Positions 62,449 to 64,000 of a DNA stretch of 64,000 bases are shown piece by piece. The position numbers and the translations under genes are program-made. The stretch comes from Erpobdella octoculata (taxonomy: Eukaryota; Annelida; Clitellata; Hirudinida; Erpobdellidae), in contig OZ022241.1 of NCBI GenBank assembly GCA_963978895.1, forward strand, positions 1,021,541 to 1,085,540. The letters are read 5' to 3'. The notes under the pieces are model-generated. The model saw only the letters and a program-made list of their open reading frames with translations. It did not search any database and was not told the DNA's origin. Within the stretch, counting starts at the first letter, position 1. The number at the start of each line of letters is the position of its first letter.

Positions 62449-63474
62449 CGCAAATAGCAAAAGTGCTTCAGTGTTTGTGGAACCTCGTTCTTTCAGTCTG
62501 CCATTAGAGACAAATCGATTCCTAAATGGGGGATGCTACCATAAATAACAGGCCGACAGCTTTGTGACAATCTCTTTTGCAGTGGATGAATTAATAAATT
62601 AATGCACGCTTGAATGACTGAATGAATGAATGGAATGAATGCCAGTGGCTGGGGGGCTGTTCAATGGCATTCTCTTTGGGATAATGAATGACATTCATTA
62701 TCCCATTAGCGTTCGACATCGGCACTATTTCACATTTCAACAAGTTTGTTTATATTAATTAAGCCATAAGAATCGCTGAATCGATTAGACTTACCCGCCG
62801 CCATGTCCAAACGTATGTTTATCAGTCGTCGCAGTTGGTCCTAGTAAAAAAAATGGCCGACCAGCTAATCCGAACGATTAACAAGAGCGCGATGAATTGT
62901 AATGAAACGTGTAAACAAACAGAAATCTATTTTTAGTAGGCACCCTCTCATATTGTTCGCTAATGATTTTAGATTACGTAGTATTATATACTGCTGATTC
63001 GGCGATGAATAGAGGAAGACGATGACATTTCGGTTTAAAAACGCTACCAAAAGCTGATTTTTGTTGGTTTCGTCCAAATTGACTTAGGCAAAAAGACATT
63101 AAGTAAACAAAAACGCAAAAATGCAGAGACGTTTTGATAGATTCATCGTAAGCGAAAATGGCTGATTTCATACATGTGCTCTCTGAGTGGTTGAAAAACT
63201 AGAGAATTATTAAAAGTTCAAAAAACACAAGTAATGGAAACGCCGCGGAAGTTAAGTTTAATGAAATTGGATAAAATTGCCGATGCGGATCAATAAGCAT
63301 TGTTGAACAACGAGCGACCGGCTATTTGGGACATACCTGTAATTATTTTGAACTGAAAAGCCAACAGAGCACACTACGGCGGCATTGATGTAAATCAAAT
63401 AAACTAGCCGATTGAAGCAATCATTCGTACAATGAGTTGGAAAGCATAGATCAGACACACCGACAACCTCTTAC
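57047..63474. other. Gene-poor stretch between the CARD-like and MYND genes
   Basis: No defensible coding exon. Seen: a (GA)n tract at 57092-57175, a TTTTA-rich tract at 61662-61830, and a compound (GT)n(GA)n tract at 62370-62448. A CpG-containing patch at 59280-59450 includes an eight-C run but no recognisable exon. Later exons of the minus-strand MYND gene should lie here or further left but were not identified. Confidence 0.4.
61662..61830. repeat. (TTTTA)n-like AT tract
   Basis: Runs of tttta with variable T length; the Phe/Tyr/Leu open frames over it are artefacts. Confidence 0.9.
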
Positions 63475-64000
63475 CTGGCAGTCTCTACTGCAGTAATAGA
63501 CGTTTTTGCAGGTAGAACAGATGAAATGGGCTGGTCGGGGACAGTTGAAACATGTCGGCTCTTCGGCTAATCTCGACTGCAAAGCGGCGACTTCATTTGC
63601 AACCGCTGCCGCTGTCAAGACAGCAGAAGGTGGCGAAGAACCTATACCTCTAAGGCCCTTAGCTACTTGGTTCCGTGTGTCAAATTCAGGGTGCACAGCC
63701 GGTCTGAAATTGTGATGGTCTTGAGGCAGCCTGCCTTGAGCCATATGAAGAGAAGGCTCGTTATAGATTTTATAATAAGGAGGAGGCCTGCCAGCCGGCT
63801 GTAGCCCGGGGTCAAATCTTTCTAAGCGCTCGTAATGGCGACCCTGCTTCTGATGGTACCTCAGAGTTTCGGTATCGACTTTGTGGATGAGCTGCTCTTG
63901 TTGCTGTTTAGAAGCTTCGTGTAGATGTTTGAGTGCCGAAGGATGCTTAAGAAATTGAGCGTCTAACAGCTCCTGCCGTCTGACCAAAGGCTGAGATGGA
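63475..64000 (-). CDS. MYND zinc-finger protein, partial exon
   Basis: The frame is open from the window edge to a donor at 63475 (TGCCAG|GTAAGA on the minus strand), giving about 175 residues. The first part is Gln/His-rich (EASKQQQEQLIHKVD) and probably disordered. An Ala-rich helix-like segment (VLTAAAVANEVAALQSRLAE) follows, and the exon ends in CFNCPRPAHFICSTCKNVYY then CSRDCQ. That is the C-x2-C ... C-x2-C ... C-x3-C start of a MYND finger; the final His/Cys pair should be in the next exon to the left, not found. MYND fingers bind proline-rich partners in corepressors and related proteins. Which MYND family this is I cannot tell; no start codon is in view. Confidence 0.75.

Overview
This is animal nuclear DNA. 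It is AT-rich, its genes carry GT-AG introns, and tandem repeats and non-autonomous transposons fill the introns and gaps. The inward-rectifier channel has the filter variant TIGYGTR, which I recall from insect Irk channels, and Merlin-type transposase is common in invertebrates. A protostome invertebrate is my best guess; I cannot name the species.

Layout. 1-3.3 kb: no gene seen. 3.3-6.0 kb, minus: a complete three-exon inward-rectifier K+ channel with a long N-terminus and an enlarged extracellular turret. 6.0-13.6 kb: gene-free with small repeats and one long palindrome. 13.6-15.0 kb: a mitochondrial-type Hsp70 (HSPA9/DnaK-like) fragment whose upstream part lies on the minus strand and downstream part on the plus strand. 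16.9-17.6 kb, minus: a Merlin/ISXO2-like transposase lacking its catalytic core. 17.6-25.5 kb: microsatellites and MITEs. 25.5-45.8 kb, plus: a 17-exon FRMD4-type FERM gene (predicted 1199 residues), rebuilt with every intron phase matching. 45.8-50.1 kb: probably its 3' UTR plus spacer. 50.1-57.0 kb, plus: a seven-exon CARD-like, coiled-coil gene (predicted 541 residues) ending in a heptapeptide repeat. 57.0-63.5 kb: gene-free to my eye. 63.5 kb to the edge, minus: an exon of a MYND zinc-finger gene.

The genes do not form a pathway; they are separate loci. FRMD4 is a polarity/Arf-GEF scaffold, the channel sets membrane potential, and the CARD protein may be an assembly adaptor. The best new observations are a microsatellite-encoded poly-His insertion in the FRMD4 FERM domain, a duplicated and inactivated splice donor beside a mariner-like MITE in the K+ channel, the strand-split Hsp70, several MITEs with exact 8-bp target-site duplications, and the unfamiliar CARD/coiled-coil/heptapeptide-repeat protein.
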